Source: Sphagnum compactum
Lineage: Eukaryota; Bryophyta; Sphagnopsida; Sphagnales
Direction of reading: 5' to 3'
Assembly (NCBI GenBank): GCA_965153455.1
Contig: OZ234499.1
Span: 11,032,271 to 11,096,270 of the forward strand
DNA: 64,000 bases
Below are positions 63,801 to 64,000 of this stretch, piece by piece (within the stretch, counting starts at the first letter, position 1; every line of letters starts with the position of its first letter). Under the pieces are notes generated by a model. That model searched no databases, was not told the origin of the DNA, and saw only the letters and a list, made by a program, of their open reading frames with translations. The translations under genes were made by a program, and so were the position numbers.

Positions 63801-64000
63801 ACACCCCATGGTTTCTATCTACTTACTTCATGAATTTTTGTAAATTTTAATGGCTACAATGTTGCCTTAAATTTCCACCACAATGTTGATATTGAGTCTT
63901 TGATTCCTAATCATGCAATTCAGAGCTAGGTCACATGGGAACATTGTTAAATATTTCCAAGGTCACCAATTAGGGTCAAAACCCATCAACCTCATCCCCG
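60805..64000. other. AT-rich spacer, no gene seen
   Basis: No coding blocks, paired terminal repeats or RNA genes were recognised to the end of the window. Confidence 0.45.

Overview
The window is nuclear DNA from a land plant. It holds five multi-exon genes with GT-AG introns, GC-richer promoters and leaders, and AT-rich spacers filled with small non-autonomous transposon-like repeats. Short runs of the plant telomere heptamer (CCCTAAA) also occur. Every gene belongs to a family typical of land plants. Gene spacing (about one per 13 kb) and the Trp after the distal-site Cys of the peroxidase (HDCWV rather than HDCFV) would suit a bryophyte or other seed-free plant, possibly a liverwort. That placement is inference, not proof.

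Layout: (1) 0-4.4 kb, AT-rich spacer with CCTA-type degenerate repeats and a weak MITE. (2) 5.0-8.3 kb (+), a secreted-pathway DOMON plus cytochrome b561 redox protein, 4 exons, 389 aa. (3) 9.7-10.2 kb, a 103-bp tandem repeat, then a cluster of GGTACC palindromes near 11 kb. (4) 11.7-17.7 kb (+), a GSK3/SHAGGY-like kinase, 13 coding exons, 468 aa, with a tiny first coding exon and an upstream ORF whose stop overlaps the main ATG. (5) 20.2-21.5 kb (-), a small secreted DUF538 protein. (6) 22.1-23.0 kb, a 44-bp satellite with a 5-mer higher-order period. (7) 24-33 kb, spacer with nested MITEs, a possible LTR remnant and a G-quadruplex tract. (8) 33.8-35.8 kb (+), a class III secretory peroxidase, 4 exons, 352 aa, with a strong hairpin just after its stop. 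(9) 36-46 kb, spacer with MITEs. (10) 46.6-53.8 kb (+), a DEK-type chromatin protein, 13 exons, 836 aa, with an unusual Glu/Ala/Pro tail that looks recently truncated. (11) 54-64 kb, spacer.

The genes are independent and do not form a cluster or pathway: two extracytoplasmic redox proteins, one signalling kinase, one chromatin factor and one DUF538 protein. The least expected content is structural. At least five repeat families can be recognised by comparing copies inside the window: a roughly 310-bp MITE with TIR CCCAAGGGGGACA; a second 618-bp MITE nested inside one copy of it, with a readable empty site; a Tourist-like MITE with TAA/TTA target sites; a repeat lying upstream of three genes; and an old repeat living in introns of several genes. 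All gene models were built by hand from splice sites and reading phase. Every exon junction closes in frame, but no transcript evidence was available.
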